Below, one piece after another: positions 21,033 to 35,900 of a stretch of DNA of 64,000 nt. The notes under the pieces are model-generated. The model did not search any database and was not told the origin of the DNA. It saw nothing but the letters and a program-made list of their open reading frames with translations. The DNA comes from Liopterus haemorrhoidalis (taxonomy: Eukaryota; Arthropoda; Insecta; Coleoptera; Dytiscidae). The stretch lies in the NCBI GenBank assembly GCA_963971575.1, contig OZ020611.1, positions 53,329,466-53,393,465 on the forward strand, in the 5' to 3' direction. A program made the position numbers and the translations under genes. Position 1 is the stretch's first letter, and the number at the start of each line of letters is the position of its first letter.

Positions 21033-24000
21033 CTGTAACAATACATCACCTAAATAAACATCTCCGGCTTTCCTGGCAAAACATTCATCTCAAAAGAAAA
21101 CACCACGGTGCAGTATTATTAGGTGGAAGCAGTGCGTAATATTACCAACATACATGTGTTAGTGTCAAGTGCTAGGAGGTATCCTGCATTTATCTGCTAG
21201 TTTAGTTCTAATCAATGCCTCTCAATCAGTAGTACTAAGATTCACAAATAAATATTTCTTAATCAGTTCTGATCGAACTACTTGTGATTTTCAAAATGTC
21301 TACTCAAATAAATATCTAAACTGGTTAGTAAATGATTTTTATTTAAATGTTATATTTGATAAATAAAATATGCTATTATAGCGTTTTAATTATTTTCAAT
21401 ATTTTACTTTTGAGTTTTAATTTATTATGTGTATTCGATTTTGATTAAATGTGTTAACCGTAAAAATATAAAATAATGTATGCATGTGAAATACTATCTG
21501 CTTTATTTTTATAGCGTACGAAAGATATATTATAATTTTTAATTAGGTATTTCAGTGTGTAATACACAAAACTCATGAAATTACAATGGAAAAAATCCGG
21601 TTAAAATGAAAAAATATTCTGGTCCCGACAAAACGCTATTTGATCAGGTACATTTATTTTCTTTTAACATTTTTAATTGTTACAACATTAAAAACAGGTA
21701 TAATATTTTTTTGGAATTCTTTTAAAACGAAAAATATCTGTCCCCATGATATCAAATGATTTCCAGTGTATATAAATTATTGAATAGGGAAAAATTGCTA
21801 AGTGATATGACATCTGGTGGGATTTTAGCAACTACAGAAATAGACATTCTATCGCGCTTTTTTTTTATAAAAAATGTTTGCATAAAAATATAATTGCATA
21901 AAAACAAGTATTAATATTGCAGCAAAATTACAAAAACCACCAAAAACATTAAAATTCACGTTGTTTATATGTAACGAATGTCTATTTTGAAGGTTCCAAG
22001 TGTGCCGAAATAGCGCTGCGATCTTAAAATACTTCCCCTATACAAAAAAATTTGTAAATCATCAATGTTTTTAAAATATTTCGGAGTAGAAAAAACACAC
22101 ATAACACAAATCACACGCTGTTCAGTAAGAAATCAAGTTTCCGGGCACAGTCCACATATCAATTATTTTAATACCATGTGCAAGACATACCTGTCTTTGT
22201 TTTATAAAAGCGGCCATTAACTGCGGGTTGGACTTCAGTATAGCCAGTATCTGCTGTTGCTGTTCAGGTGACTGTGGTGATCGGAGCGTGTGCATGAGCT
22301 GTTGCAACGCTTGCTTATGTAGTCCGGAACCTCCTGTGGCTTGACCAAGAGCTGCAGCTCCGGTACGTACACCAGTCGCTGCTTGGCCTGCTTGCAACGG
22401 CCCTGTACCAAGACCCAACACCTGCGGATTTTGAGGTTGCATCACCTGTGATCCGGGCTGTCTCATATTCTGAGCCGCAGCCCCTGGATATCGTGGTGTC
22501 CACTGCTCCATCGGTATCAAATTACCACCTAAAATACATTCAAATTAGTAGTACCTCATACAACATTTACATCAATTATGTTATTATTTTATTTTAATTA
22601 TCGGACACCACAGAGTCACTTATTGTGCCCATATACTCATATAACACATATAAAAGATTTGCATTCAAACATATTTCATAAAAGTACAGTGCATTTATAT
22701 TAAAGTCCCTAGATAACGAAAATAGCGCAAACGATTGTTGTAAAATATGTGCCCCACCTTTTGATTAGGAACACTGGTTCCTCTGTTCAACAACAATATT
22801 TATTACTTTAGGTAGTAAAATTTGCGCTCTGGGCCTATGCCTCCTTTACTGATTTGGTTTGTAATTATTTTTTAAGGAACTATTACATTTAATAGTTTCT
22901 TATACATTTCTATAGCTGGGTTCGAGAAACAAGTTCGGAGTGCTCTAAGTCACTCCGTTTAACTCCAGAGCGTTCGAGAAAAGGCCTAAATGCGTTCCCT
23001 CGAGCGGTCTGGAGTTAAACAGAATGACTCGGAACACTCCGAGCTTGCTTCCCGAACCCACTATATACAGTGGAAGCTCTATATTCGTCATTAATCTGTT
23101 TCCAAATCCTAAAATTGGTACAAAAATTTTAAAAAATGTTGTTTAAACTTTAATTTTATTGTACTAAATAAAGTTAAACATAGTGGTAGAAGTGGAAAAG
23201 GAGGAAGGTTAATGTTGAAAACAAGAGTTGCTATCAATTAAAACAAAACAGCCAATAGTAATTCCAATTCTGATCATGGAGTCTGTTTTGTCGATGATTT
23301 AGCAGCACTCGTTTTAACAAGGAATTTGTCCAATGTTGTCTGTTGTCTGCCCTGTCAAACCATCCTGAAGTAGTCAATCACATTATCGTTAAATGCATTT
23401 ATGTTTAGGTTGACTGTATGTCGCAAAATGTAGTGCGGCGGTGGGAGTGACGACGAATACGGAACGAATATGATGGACAAAAATTGTCATCAAAATGTGA
23501 CGAATATCGAATATTACGAATATGGAGGTTGACGAATATAGAGGTTCCACTGTATTATCAAACGAACTATTGACCTCAAAATTCTGTTAAACCGTCAGAC
23601 AAATTTATAACGTGTTATCAAAGTATAAATAATAGTAGTATTAATTTATGCATTACACATATAAAATTTTATCATGATTGGATTTCAGATGCTACCTATT
23701 TTTAATATTTCCCGGTATGTCACATTTAGTTTTATTTTATCTACAGTTTTCATCATTGAAAACAAATTATGTTTGCAACCCTTTAGGACCAACCAAATCT
23801 ACTGTGTAACATTTTTTATCTAGGGACTTCAGGATTCAGTGAATTCATTTTATAATGTTCTATGTTGGCCCTTTTATAAACAAATATCTATCTTGTTTTA
23901 AATTCACGAGAAGGTACTCTGATGTATATTTTGGGTATTATTAGTCGTCAATTTAGTTGTTAAAAACCTTAAACACAAACAAGACATTATACTTCTCCTC

Positions 24001-24461
24001 GCCACTAATATTTTGACATCAAATGCTTCTAGCACGCTTTGAGATGGTTTGTATATCTATTTGATAAGAGCAAGATTAAGAGCATATAGATTAAGAGATA
24101 AGAGCAGAGTTAAAATTGTCTATGAAGTAATGCAAGGTGACAAATCCTTACTTTGAGAATCACGAATGTGCATCTTTACTGGATGATTGACGGTCCACTG
24201 CATGAGTGATATATTGCTGGAGGTACAACAGGTTCGAGTGATAGGATTACCGGCTCAAAAAGAAACTTCGTCGGAAAAAATACATTGTTCCCAGCGCTTT
24301 CCATACTTGCTTATGTCCAAGCCATTCTTTTTACCAACCGCCAACATATATAAGGGAAGTATTGTGATCATACCGATTTTGACATTTCGAGATTTCGATG
24401 GATCTTCACGAACTGAGGTCCCTACATAACGTTTTCACTATTTTTAGCATGATGTCTGTCG

Positions 24462-24492
<31 letters not shown>

Positions 24493-27400
24493 CGTCTGTC
24501 TATCTATCTGTCTGTCCGTCTGTGTACACGTACAGAGCAAATTCGGCTAAAATATTTTTATGAAACTTCATATTTAAGCTTTTGACATCAATGGCACGAG
24601 TTGATCAACTTTTGGTAAAAATCAGTTGACATGAAATGGGAGTTTACTCGTGTCAATTTTAAGATTTTTGCGAATATTTAACGACAGAAAAATATTTCGA
24701 AAAAATTTATTTAACAAAAGTTGCTATAAAAGTAATAACTAACAATTTTTATTTGAGACATTTTCAGATAAAACGGTCATGATAAATAATATCTCGGTTA
24801 GAAAATATTAGGCCAAGTTATTTCTACTCTGCTGCTAGAATATATTTTATACAAGTACTTTGTGATGGCGGTCGGTCCTGTGGTGACCTCAGCTGATTTT
24901 TTCAAATTGTTTTAGGCCGGGCGTACTCAGTTTAGTTAGTTATTTAACAGTTCTTGCTTCAGTCTGCTTTTCAACGAATTAGGCGTGGCAGGGCAGTCAA
25001 AATGCAATAACGTTTTGAAAAAAAAAAAGAACTCACCGCAATTAGTCACATTTAATCAGAAAGCAAAATCATTTTGGAACAAAGCGGTACTCAATTAGTC
25101 ATGCTTAGTAAAAAAGTAAATGTGTATGAAACAGAAAAATGCACAACAAAACATATTCCCTTCTTTTATTATGGAACGTTTTATACTGCGACAGCCGTAG
25201 TCTTGGTGACTCTCTTCCAGTTTATGTCACATTTTTTTATTTTCTAAGCAATCAGGTGTAACAAGTAGTCAAAGGAATTATTATTCTTGTAAATTTCTGA
25301 ACTTTGATTCATCGGATCTTACATCCTTAACAATAAAACTGAAGAGTGTTGTCCTCCATTTTCTTTTTATTAATATTAGATGGGCTGCGTTAGGCGCAAA
25401 TAGCCTTTGTTGCTGTACGCCAAAAATTTTAACTAACTTTTTATTAATACCCCCACATCGAACCTGAAATGTTGCCGTCAGACATGACGCACGCAAATGC
25501 CAAGAAGAGTGATTTATATAACAGGAAAAAAAAAGCAAAAGTGATTTGCCAACAGGAAAAAAAGCAAAAGTGCTTTGTATAACAGGAAAAGAGCAAAAAT
25601 GTTTTACTGATTGAAACAAAAACATTTTGTACAGTGTAGAAAGGAAACCGTTAAACTGTGAAGCGATTCCCCAAAACAAAATGTTTTTGCTTTACTCTGT
25701 TTTAACAACAATGTGTGCACCCGGCTTAAAGATTATTTTACCATATTCCGATATTTCACATAATGAGCACGGTTTCTTATTTTGTCACATGATGTACTTA
25801 TACCTGACAGACGGGTATTATATGGAAGCACCCTTTGGATTGGTTTGTCCTCTTTTTTTGTCGTTCTCTGCGTAGAGTCGTTTTCCGGCAAGTCATCGAC
25901 GTTTTTAACCTCTAAGTATCGTTTCACCCACTTATTTACATATGCCTTAGGCTTTTTCATGTATTTAGCAGCTGCTTTGCGCGACATTTTGGGTCCTTTC
26001 GGATGTATACAGAGAAACACGGCTTCGAATCGTGATGCGTATACGACACTCATGGCGAAATACATACGTTTGTCACGAAGGTTGAACAACAACTGAGGTT
26101 TTCATTATAAAGTATACAAGGAGGCGTGTCCTTCTAGTTGCTTCTGCTAAATTCCCAGTCTGACAGATTTTAGATAAAGTTTCGCTGTACACACTCTTAT
26201 CAAACATACCATATTTTCGAAATATCCATGACTCGCAATTGCACAACGCGATGATAACGTGTTAGAACATGTTTAGAGTAATGTGATAATATATATATAT
26301 ATATATCTGGGTAGACCGAAATAAAAAAATCACGTATGTTTTTGAATAAATTTGGAACGTTAAAACTACTCACATAGCTTTTAACACTACAGAGCTATTG
26401 AGCCAATTTAAATAAGTTAATTTTCTTTCTTTTTAATAAATCTTCTTTATTTATCTCTTATATATGTATATAAAAGGGGAAAATTGTTTATTTGTCTGTT
26501 ATACACTCCTAGGCCATTTGACAGATCTGCACTAAATTTTTCACAGATACTCTTTAGGATACTGCGGAAGTAACGACGCATAAAAGAGTCTAGGGTTGAT
26601 GGAGGTATAACGAAGAAATCCTAGACATTTCCAGGCGCTTAGACCGATCTAGACCAAATTTTGCAGTTACTCTTTAAGACCCTGCGGAAGTAATGGTGCA
26701 CAGAAGTGTATTAGGATTTCGTAGGTATAACCAAGAAACTCTAAACACTCCTAGGTCTTTTGACTGATTTGGACCAAAATTAGCAGTTACTCTTTAGGAG
26801 CCTGCGAAAGTAATGTAAAAAAATAATAACAAAAAATATTTTTGAAAATTTAGTTCTTAATTATGTTGACTCGTCTAAATAGTTCTGAAAAATACAGCGA
26901 GAAGACAGGAATTTCTTTTGAATAGTTGACTGGACGGTTGTATATCACCGTACACTATTTTAACACTAATTTGTCGTACATGGGGGAACTGGACCAGAGG
27001 ACCACGTCCGTCTTTAACCCTAAACAGTGACAGCATTCACATCTAAACAATCACACGTTCAATGCTGAGTAAATCAGTTAGTTTTTTTTTTTATATATAT
27101 AAATATAAAATTGCAAGTAAAAATTGACAAATTATAAATTAATAAACCTTGTCACATACTTAAGATGTGCTCGCATCAAGTCCAGCTATAGTTACTCAGT
27201 TCTCCAGTCAGATAAATATTGTAAGCACGTTGTAGGAAAAAATTCGATAACATTAGAAATAATTATCAGATCAAAAATTCTTGTTGTACGATTCCGATTC
27301 ACTTTAATGTGAACTACTCTGAATTTTTTTAGATGTTTAGATCAGCGTTTCCCAAATGCCGGTCCACGAAATTTTGTTAAAAAATCTCCGGGATTGTAGT

Positions 27401-30400
27401 TTGGAGGGGAGGACCTTTTTTTTTCTCTCATCACTTACATTTTGGAGGTGAAGACCTTTTTTTTACATTACTTTTAATAATTTTGCGATACATATTACTT
27501 TCTAAACTTGCCGGTCCGCAATTTTTTTCTAGGTCTCTTACCGGTCCGACATGAAAAAAGGTTGGGAAACACAAGTTTATTAACACATTATTCAAACTAA
27601 TCTGTTCAAAAATTCCTGTTGAAGTATTCCAGTTCCCATTAATGTCCATTGAAATTATTATTTTTTTTTAGACAACTCTGGGAAATTAGGTGAGGGACAA
27701 AAGTTTGTTACATTTTTGGTGAAAATACCGTAAAATAAAATTAATTTTTCAAAAATAAAAATTGTTGGCTTATCCACGCATTAAGAGGTTTTATTTGAAA
27801 CTCTCACTAAAATTTAAAAAAATTTTTTTGTTAAATACGTATTTGTTTATAAATTTTCTCGTGATGTGTTTTTTTGAACTGAAAAGTTTTCCGATATGTG
27901 GGTCAAAGAGTTGTACAATTATGCCAAATTTCTAGGTCCAGCCGTTTGGCCACAATATCTATCGTACACCTAAACAGACATATGAGTTACGTTTAAAGGT
28001 TTTTTATATGTATAAAATCCTAAAAACACCCTTCAGACTGGAGAAGAACAACAGAATATGTTTATGACTGTGTGGCAGCATGAATCCAGATGCATCACCA
28101 AATCACGTTGCCAAGACATCATAGATCATGTTGTCATGGTCACCAAATTTAGAGTATTGTAAATGAGTAGTAAAAATACTAAAGTAGATCTTAGGGCCGA
28201 GAGTTCCAGTTCCTAATAAACTCCCTAATAGTTATTAGACACATAATATATTTATGAAGCTAATAAATTTATTGGTGATTTCCAACTTACAAAATCCTTC
28301 TAATAGTTTATTAGCAACATAATTTTTTGTTTTTGTATTGGTATTTCTTATGAAGATAGTAACACGGTGCAAGAGGGATAGACCTATAAGTAAATTTGTA
28401 GAGCTAAAGTGAGATGAAATTTTGACACTGAATATTTTGACATTAAATATTTTGACAATAAATAGTTTGACTTTACATTCAATGACATATATTTTTTGTG
28501 TTAACTGTTAAAATGACAATTAAACGGCGTTTAAATTTTATCACAGAAAAAGAGGACAATATAGATAGAAGAGAAGTTATAAAAATAGTATTTTATAATA
28601 CAAAAGTGAATGAAAATAAGAAGACAGCCATATTTTGCTTTATTTTACATTCCTTAAACAATATGAATTAAACTTATTAGCGATTTTCAGCCACACATCT
28701 TTATTATTCTGCCAATAATTGCGTCCGTCTTCTTATTTTCTATCATTTTTATATAAATAGAAATGCTTAAAGTATTTTTTGTAATGTATTGTAATCGTAA
28801 TTGAAATAAATACATATATAAAAATAAAAGACAATGTTTATTTAAAAATATATATTCATATATTGTTCTTTATATATCACATTTACAATAAATGCCCAAA
28901 ATATTCTAAAAACGGTTGTCCATAATTTATAAATTCATCCAAACAGATCGTCGATTTCGTCAAAATACAACTAAAATGTATATAAAACACTAACATCAGC
29001 ATTATAGAAATGTTTAAAAACTACACATTTGTATATTCTTTTAAAATTATACTGTTTTTCAATTAAAATTGAAATATTAACACATTTTGCGAACTTGTTT
29101 TTGGTTATATGTCACTTTATTAAGCACTTCATGTTGCCTATAAGTTATTAGACAAATAAGCCTATTTATTAGCAACCTAATAACTATTTCGGGGTGGAAC
29201 TCTCGGAAAAAAAATTATGTTGCCAATAAACTTATTGGACAGTTTATTAGCAACTGGAACTCTCGGCCCTTAATTAATAAAATTTATTTGACAGAAAAAG
29301 TTGACAAGTCATATATTTTTTGTTCTATTGTTATAAGGTTGTTATACTTTTATCATTTTCTTCAAATCCATGACAACATGATCTATGATGTCTTGGCAAC
29401 GCGATATGGTGATGCATCTGGATTCATGCTGCCACAACTGTATACTCCTGACAGCTTATCTCATTCAAAAATACAGTGAAGAAAGAACCTGATCGCAGAG
29501 TATCTTAGTTTTGGAAACAATATTGGCGAATTAAAATATTACTGAATGCTAAGTTATCGCTAACTGTTTACATAAGGGTTTCAAGGTTGGTCACTGACAA
29601 AGAAAAGCCTCAGGGGGTCTATTCTGTAAGCTTTTCGACAATTATTTTTACAGTATCCTATCGAAAGTTCCTACAGTACAGTATGCCTAAAATGACCTTG
29701 ACAGTGTAAAAGTTATAGAATAGACCCCCAGAAAATCCTAGTATGTCAACAAAACATGGACAGATCTATCCTTAATATACACCTAGTGGTGTGACCCGGC
29801 CGGTTTCCGGTTGTTAAAATGGAGTTATTTGAACTCGTAGATTATTTTAAATATTTTTCATGTTGCTCTTTTTATATTTATTTGTTTCATTGGTTTCTTG
29901 TTTCAGAAACATATGTACCTGTTGTGTAGGTGCGCATTCCTTTAGATCTTCTAAGAATTTATAATCTAAATTATTACTATAAAATTTACTGCTTTTCTTA
30001 TCATATTTTGAATGGCTCCCCGCTCTTACGGATTATTAAATCGTAATTTATAGATTTACATGAAATCGTGTAACTCATAAACATTTCATAAATACTCATA
30101 AAGCATTTTTAAAATGTATGCATTTATTTAAGGGTAAACACTATATTGAATAAAACAAAATTAAATGAGTTCGAATCTTTAACAAATATTATTTTAACTA
30201 TTGAAGCTATTGAATTATGACTATTATGAATACAAACTTAATAACACTGTAGTTAGTTTTTTTACGCGTGTTCTACATTATACTTTATTCATCAATTTTC
30301 TAAACTTTTTTCTTTGAACTAGAAGTTGTCAAAGTTTTAATACAATTTATTTTTCAATTTTTTGGTAGAGAATGAAATTCTTACACGTGTTTCAGTTCAT

Positions 30401-32909
30401 TTAAAGTACCATAAAGTAACATAAAAATATAATTCATATCTTGTCAAGTGTTTATAACCTAGCTATTAGATTTGTAAAATTACTGATTTACGTACAAAAC
30501 ACAATTTATATATTCGCTTATTCAAACCAATCATCAACAAAACACTATTAAACACGTGGTAATACAAAATATTTACAAGCGTAATTTTAATGTTGGTACT
30601 ATTGTTAAAAGTGTCTACTGCGCATGCACCGAGTTCCAAGTTGGATGTGTTTTCAAGAAAATTTGGACCAAATCTAGTTTTGAATAAAGTTGACCTTGAC
30701 TACATAAAGTGTTCTACACTGTACAATTTCACTAATTTATTTCTAGTACAAGTTCTAGTCAAAAAAATAAGTATGAAAAATTGATGAGAATTGTATAATG
30801 TAGAACACGCTTTAGGCTTGTTCGTTTGTCTGCTTAGATCATATTAGAGCTGGTCTAGCAACATTTTAGGCGTGTAAGAATAGTTGATATAATAGTGTTC
30901 GTTTGTCCAAAGCAAATTACGCTAAACTTGCTCGGTCTCAAGAGGTGACCTGCTCCACCAGGAAATATAACCTCTAAATTAAGAAGTTTTTTGACGAATA
31001 TTATTACAGCCATACCAAATACTTATCATTAAAGGTTTTTAAGCAATATTCTAAATAATTATTACATTTTAGATGAATCTGGTTAGTGAACAAATAAAAA
31101 ATAATCAATAAATACAAAAAATATATTGGTCTTCTTTTTAGATAGTATTACCTACGAAATTGCAGTAGGAATGGTTCAGGTGGAGAACAACGCATTAATA
31201 AAAATAAACAGCAATAGTTTTTCTTTGGCAATTAGCCGTTCGTTTGTGAAGATCGGACAGCACAGCTCAAACTTGCTCTTGCAGTCACGTGATCTTGATC
31301 TAACTGCTCGACTTAAGCAATCTAGATCACACAAACGAACAAACCTTTTGTCTGAGAACACGAGCACTAAAACAGTAATGGCGTAGCTGTCCTTTAACTT
31401 GCAGACTGGCGACATTAAAACCCTCTTCGCAACAAGAAGGGTGGTCGCGCACTACCCTCGCGCACTTTGCACTCATGTGACTGTCCAGTGGCGTCTCGTT
31501 ACAAAAAGTATTTTTATATGTAATTATATTTATACCCCCCCCCCCATTAATATATTGGACAAATATATACAAATAATTTTAGTCACTCCTCAATCCTCTT
31601 CCTTCAAATTTTCTGTAAGAGGGGCAATCGCCCTCTCATTATGAAAACCAGTTGTTTATAAATTAGGGCGACACCACTGAATATATTTAAACGTCAAAAA
31701 CTAAGAAATAAGAAACCAGAATTATCGACGTATTGTGGGAGCGGTAATTTCAGAAATAAAATATCATTAATATTTAACAATAAAAACCAATAAACAAGAT
31801 AAACATGCTCAAAGATTAGCTGAGTTATCAGTGACTGTATTTTTTTATTTAAATGTTGAAAGACGGGTACAAATTTACGATCGTAAATTTGGAACCCCTG
31901 TCTTAAAATAGATTAGTTATTATATTAAAATAATATTTTTAACTAATTGAATAATTTTATTTTTAAATATGAATGAAATTTTATTTCTGAAATTATCGCT
32001 CCCGCAGTATCAGTAAGAGCAAAATCTTTAAAATTAAAATGGGCTGTACATGTTATGCATTCAATAGATGATAGATGGACTATAGGCTATTCCAAACGTT
32101 TAAGCGGAACTAACTGGAATTTACATTTTATTAAGTTGTTATGAGCTCTCGTTTTAAGGTTTGACGTGGGCTTTTGGCAGAGATGGGCGTCTACGCGTAA
32201 ACTTGAATTTTTTACGTCTACGTGTAAATTTACCGTAGACAGCGTAGAGAAGTGTAGACTGTGTAGACACGTAGAATCTAGCGTAGAATAATGAAAAATG
32301 AGGTTCTGTAACGTTTAAAAAAATAAAATACCGCCAGTTTTATGCAGAAGAGGTAGTAAAGAACTCAAATTTAATATTTTTGACAGCTTTCTGATTAAAA
32401 CAACTACTAACTTTTAATTTTAATTTTACTTTAGGTGTTCATACGGAGAGAAACCAAGTAATTCATATTGTCCATAACAACATACGATTTGTGAGATAAC
32501 ATTTTTGGAAACAATATATGTAATTAGAACTACATAAAATTGAAATAAACATAAACATTAAAGTAAACTATTTAAACTATTACCATTCTATTATTTCAAA
32601 TATTACATTTAAACGTACTGCGCATGTACAGTTTACATTCTACATTCGACACGTAAACAAAGACATATTCTACTTGACATGTTTACGCGTAAAATCTACA
32701 TTAGTCTACATCATGTATTCTACGCGCCCATCACTGGCTTTTGGTAAACAAAATGATCAAAAGCCTCACTTAAAAGGTAAAAGTTACAAGAATGCAAAAT
32801 CTAGTTCCGCTTAAACCAAAGACACAAGCTATAAACAAATGATGGAGAGAATATCTAGAGATGGAACTGTATGATACAAATTTGCTCTGAACAAGAGCAA
32901 CTAATAAGC

Positions 32910-32944
<35 letters not shown>

Positions 32945-35900
32945 AATCTTACCTTGTGTAGCAGCGAGGTGACTTGCTGCTCTCTGCATTGGAGGACCCA
33001 TATTAGGTCCTTGTACAGCACTCTGAGTGATTTTACCATAGCTAACATGCCGAGTCTGCTGGCTGGCTGCCTCAGCTTGAACTTGTTGGACGACCTGAAG
33101 AACATTGGCTGGTGGTGTTTGCGTGCCGGGCTTAAGACCAATGCCTGGTTGGTGTGGCGATTGCATTCCTGCTAACGCAGCACTATTAGGCAATGCTCCT
33201 GTTCCTATCGCGCCCGCAGGACTGACGGCACTTGTTCCTACAGACGGAGGTCCTGAAGACATAGGTGAAACTGCGTTTGCAGCCATTGTTGGCGTAGGAG
33301 CCGCTGTTCTTGTATTCATCACAGCCATTCTTCTTCGTAGTAACTGAGCCTGCTGGAGTCTCTGTTGGAGTTGTTGTTGCTTCATTTTGTATTTGATGTT
33401 CGAACAGAATGGCACAGGACACTTCCCCTCCAAACAATGTTTCGCGTGATAGCAACATAATGCAATAAGTTGTTTGCATATTGGACATCCACCATTTGTT
33501 TTTCTTTTGCAAACTTTTGTATGTGTCACAACTCTCTTCATTCTCTGGCAACTTGGTAGTCGACAATTTGCATCTCTGCACTGGCACGCATGTACCAATG
33601 ACTGTATACATCTCTGGATAGATAGCTTTCTGGCTTCTTGTGGATTGGCTTGCTTCTGATCGGCTGGTGATGAACCATCGTCCAGATCCAGACCCAATTT
33701 CTCCATTTTATGTGGATGACCATCTTTTTCATAACACTGTATGCATAGGTCGAAGTCATCACAAACTGTACAGTGATACCTGGTTTCAACATGGCCTTTG
33801 CAGTTGTTACACGTGTAGACAAATTTATCTTGTCCCTGGTTATGGAGTTCATACAACATGCTCATTGAGCTGAACTTCGCTCTTCTTAATGACGAGAATT
33901 CATAATGCCTTTCTCGTGCCATGGTTAGGAAAGCATCTCTGCCGTCCATAAGATCACAGTTAATAAATGGGTCAGGATCTTGGATAGGCTGTAAAAATAT
34001 TATTTATTAAATTACTGTCAACGTTGTTGTACGTAAATGACGTCTAAAATATTACAATTGTCAGAAAATAATTCAATTGTTTTAAACAGGTTACTATGTT
34101 ATATAACAAGTAACAAGGACAGCCAAACTACGCCTCCCGAGCCACAAGCGAAAATTAACAATAATCAATATAAAACAGAGATCTTAACGTATTAACTACT
34201 TTTTACATAGTCATTTTATATTGAATTTACTGTTTGATATAAGCAACGTAAATAGTTTAATAATCACTTCACAATTACAAACCAAATTTTGCAAAATACT
34301 TTTAACTGCAGCTCACGAGGATTCGTATTTATTTGTATGCGGATCTTGTGACCATTAACTTTGCCCACCAATAATATATAATAATAACACATCGACATTT
34401 TATATTTCTAATGATTATTGACTTACTAAAGTTCATATAGAAGGTATAGTTTTTTAACTATTTTTATAAATTTATTTGGACACCTGATGTGTAGATCCAC
34501 AATTTTAAATAATCAGTGGGATTTTGAAACCTGGGGTTAAGTTTGGCCCGATTGTTGATATTTTACCTACCGTCCCAAAGTATATATATATATATTTTTT
34601 TTTAAAAGTTTTGCACCCTCCCTCTTTAAGTGATTTTCCCAATTTATGTTCTCCTGTCCCAGTTTATTTTCTGAATTTTTACCTCCCCCGTCATCAAGTG
34701 ATTTTTTGTTTGTACTTCTGCCTTTCCTAAAGTGGTTATTTTCTGAATTTTGACCACCCCGTTGTATTTGTTTTTTTTTTTTTTTTAATTTCTGTCCCTC
34801 ATAAGTCATTTTTAGTTTGTTTACTCCTGCGCCCCTGTTTATTTTAATTTTTAAAACTCCGTCATCAAGTTTCATCCAATTTATTTTCTGAATTTTACCT
34901 ACCCCGTTCCTAAGTGATTTTTAGAAATTTTGCACAACGTGATTTTATTTGTAAAGTCATTAAAATATTTGTTGTTATGAATAATTCGTTGTACAAAGAT
35001 TTTTAGTGCTTGCTACTTTCTTTTTATGTAATCAGTAATAGAATATGCAGTCAAATGTGCTATTAATAATATTACTGTAATTTTAATTATATTGTAACTA
35101 CGAGTCTAAAGTCTTAGAGGATAGAATACGTTAGTGTCAGTACAAATTATCTCTCAACGCTGAAATTCAGCTGGAGTTAAGTCTCTCCAACTTTCAGCGT
35201 TAATGTGCACGTTAACTTTCGTTCAGAATCACAATACGCCAAAACCGGCTTGACTTAACGTTAACCCTTTTCGTGATTTAACGCCAGTATGTTCAAGAAT
35301 ACGCGCTTAGTCCACAAGTAGAGTTGGGCATCAATCAACTACATTTTTAAGTAACTAAACAATTGATTGAGAAAATAATCATGGCTAACAAAATCGTCAA
35401 TTCAAAATTCAAAATCTAGTAGAATTCAAAATCTAGTTCCACTTAAACCAGAGAAACAGGCTACAAATATTAAAATCTTGTTTTGTAAATAAAAGATCAC
35501 GTGGTACGCCATATTAAAATTTGTTTTAAATGAAATATCCAAATGTGAAGTACAGGGGAATGAGGCGATATGTCAGTTCTAGTAAATTTTCCAGAACGAA
35601 ATATTCCATTTCATGACCGTAAACGAGTTATTTCATAAACAATTTTCTAATAGCATGATTTATTATTCGGTTAACTAATTTACAAGTTATATATGTTCAT
35701 AAATTTATTGGATTAAATGCATCGTTATAACTAAAAAACAGAAAAGTTCAACTTACGCCTGTACAGTTATACCGTCTTCTTCCCCTGTACCTTTGTAAAA
35801 ATATACATAAAAGCATTTTTTGTAGATAGTAAGAACTGAAATATTTTATCGAAAATCAACTTTCATTAATACCTTTCATGAAATAAAAAAAGATATTTTC

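Larger units (their letters stand above)
22529..32952 (-). other. nejire intron 8, 10.4 kb of transposons
   Basis: Holds a foldback MITE (22911), a Tigger-type element (23068), a TIR repeat (24333), Tc1 fragment (25733), Helitron-like head (26455), hAT MITE (27343), dispersed repeat (27590), PIF/Harbinger MITE (28194) and nested MITEs (32081, 32178). 29300-32040 is AT-rich; possible hAT-like CAGTGGCGTC and GACACCACTG ends at 31484 and 31678 have no matching target duplication. No host exon was found. Confidence 0.7.

Noticed and set aside
20197..21139. Several long plus-strand open frames opposite the nejire last exon
   Set aside because: They are antisense shadows of Gln/Pro-rich coding sequence; the minus-strand frame matches CBP and splices correctly.
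31484..31678. hAT-like ends CAGTGGCGTC and GACACCACTG
   Set aside because: The flanking 8-mers do not match, and the left flank lies within other repeat sequence.
33105..33873. Plus-strand and alternate minus-strand frames over the ZZ/TAZ2 exon
   Set aside because: They overlap a well supported nejire exon in another frame and match no family.
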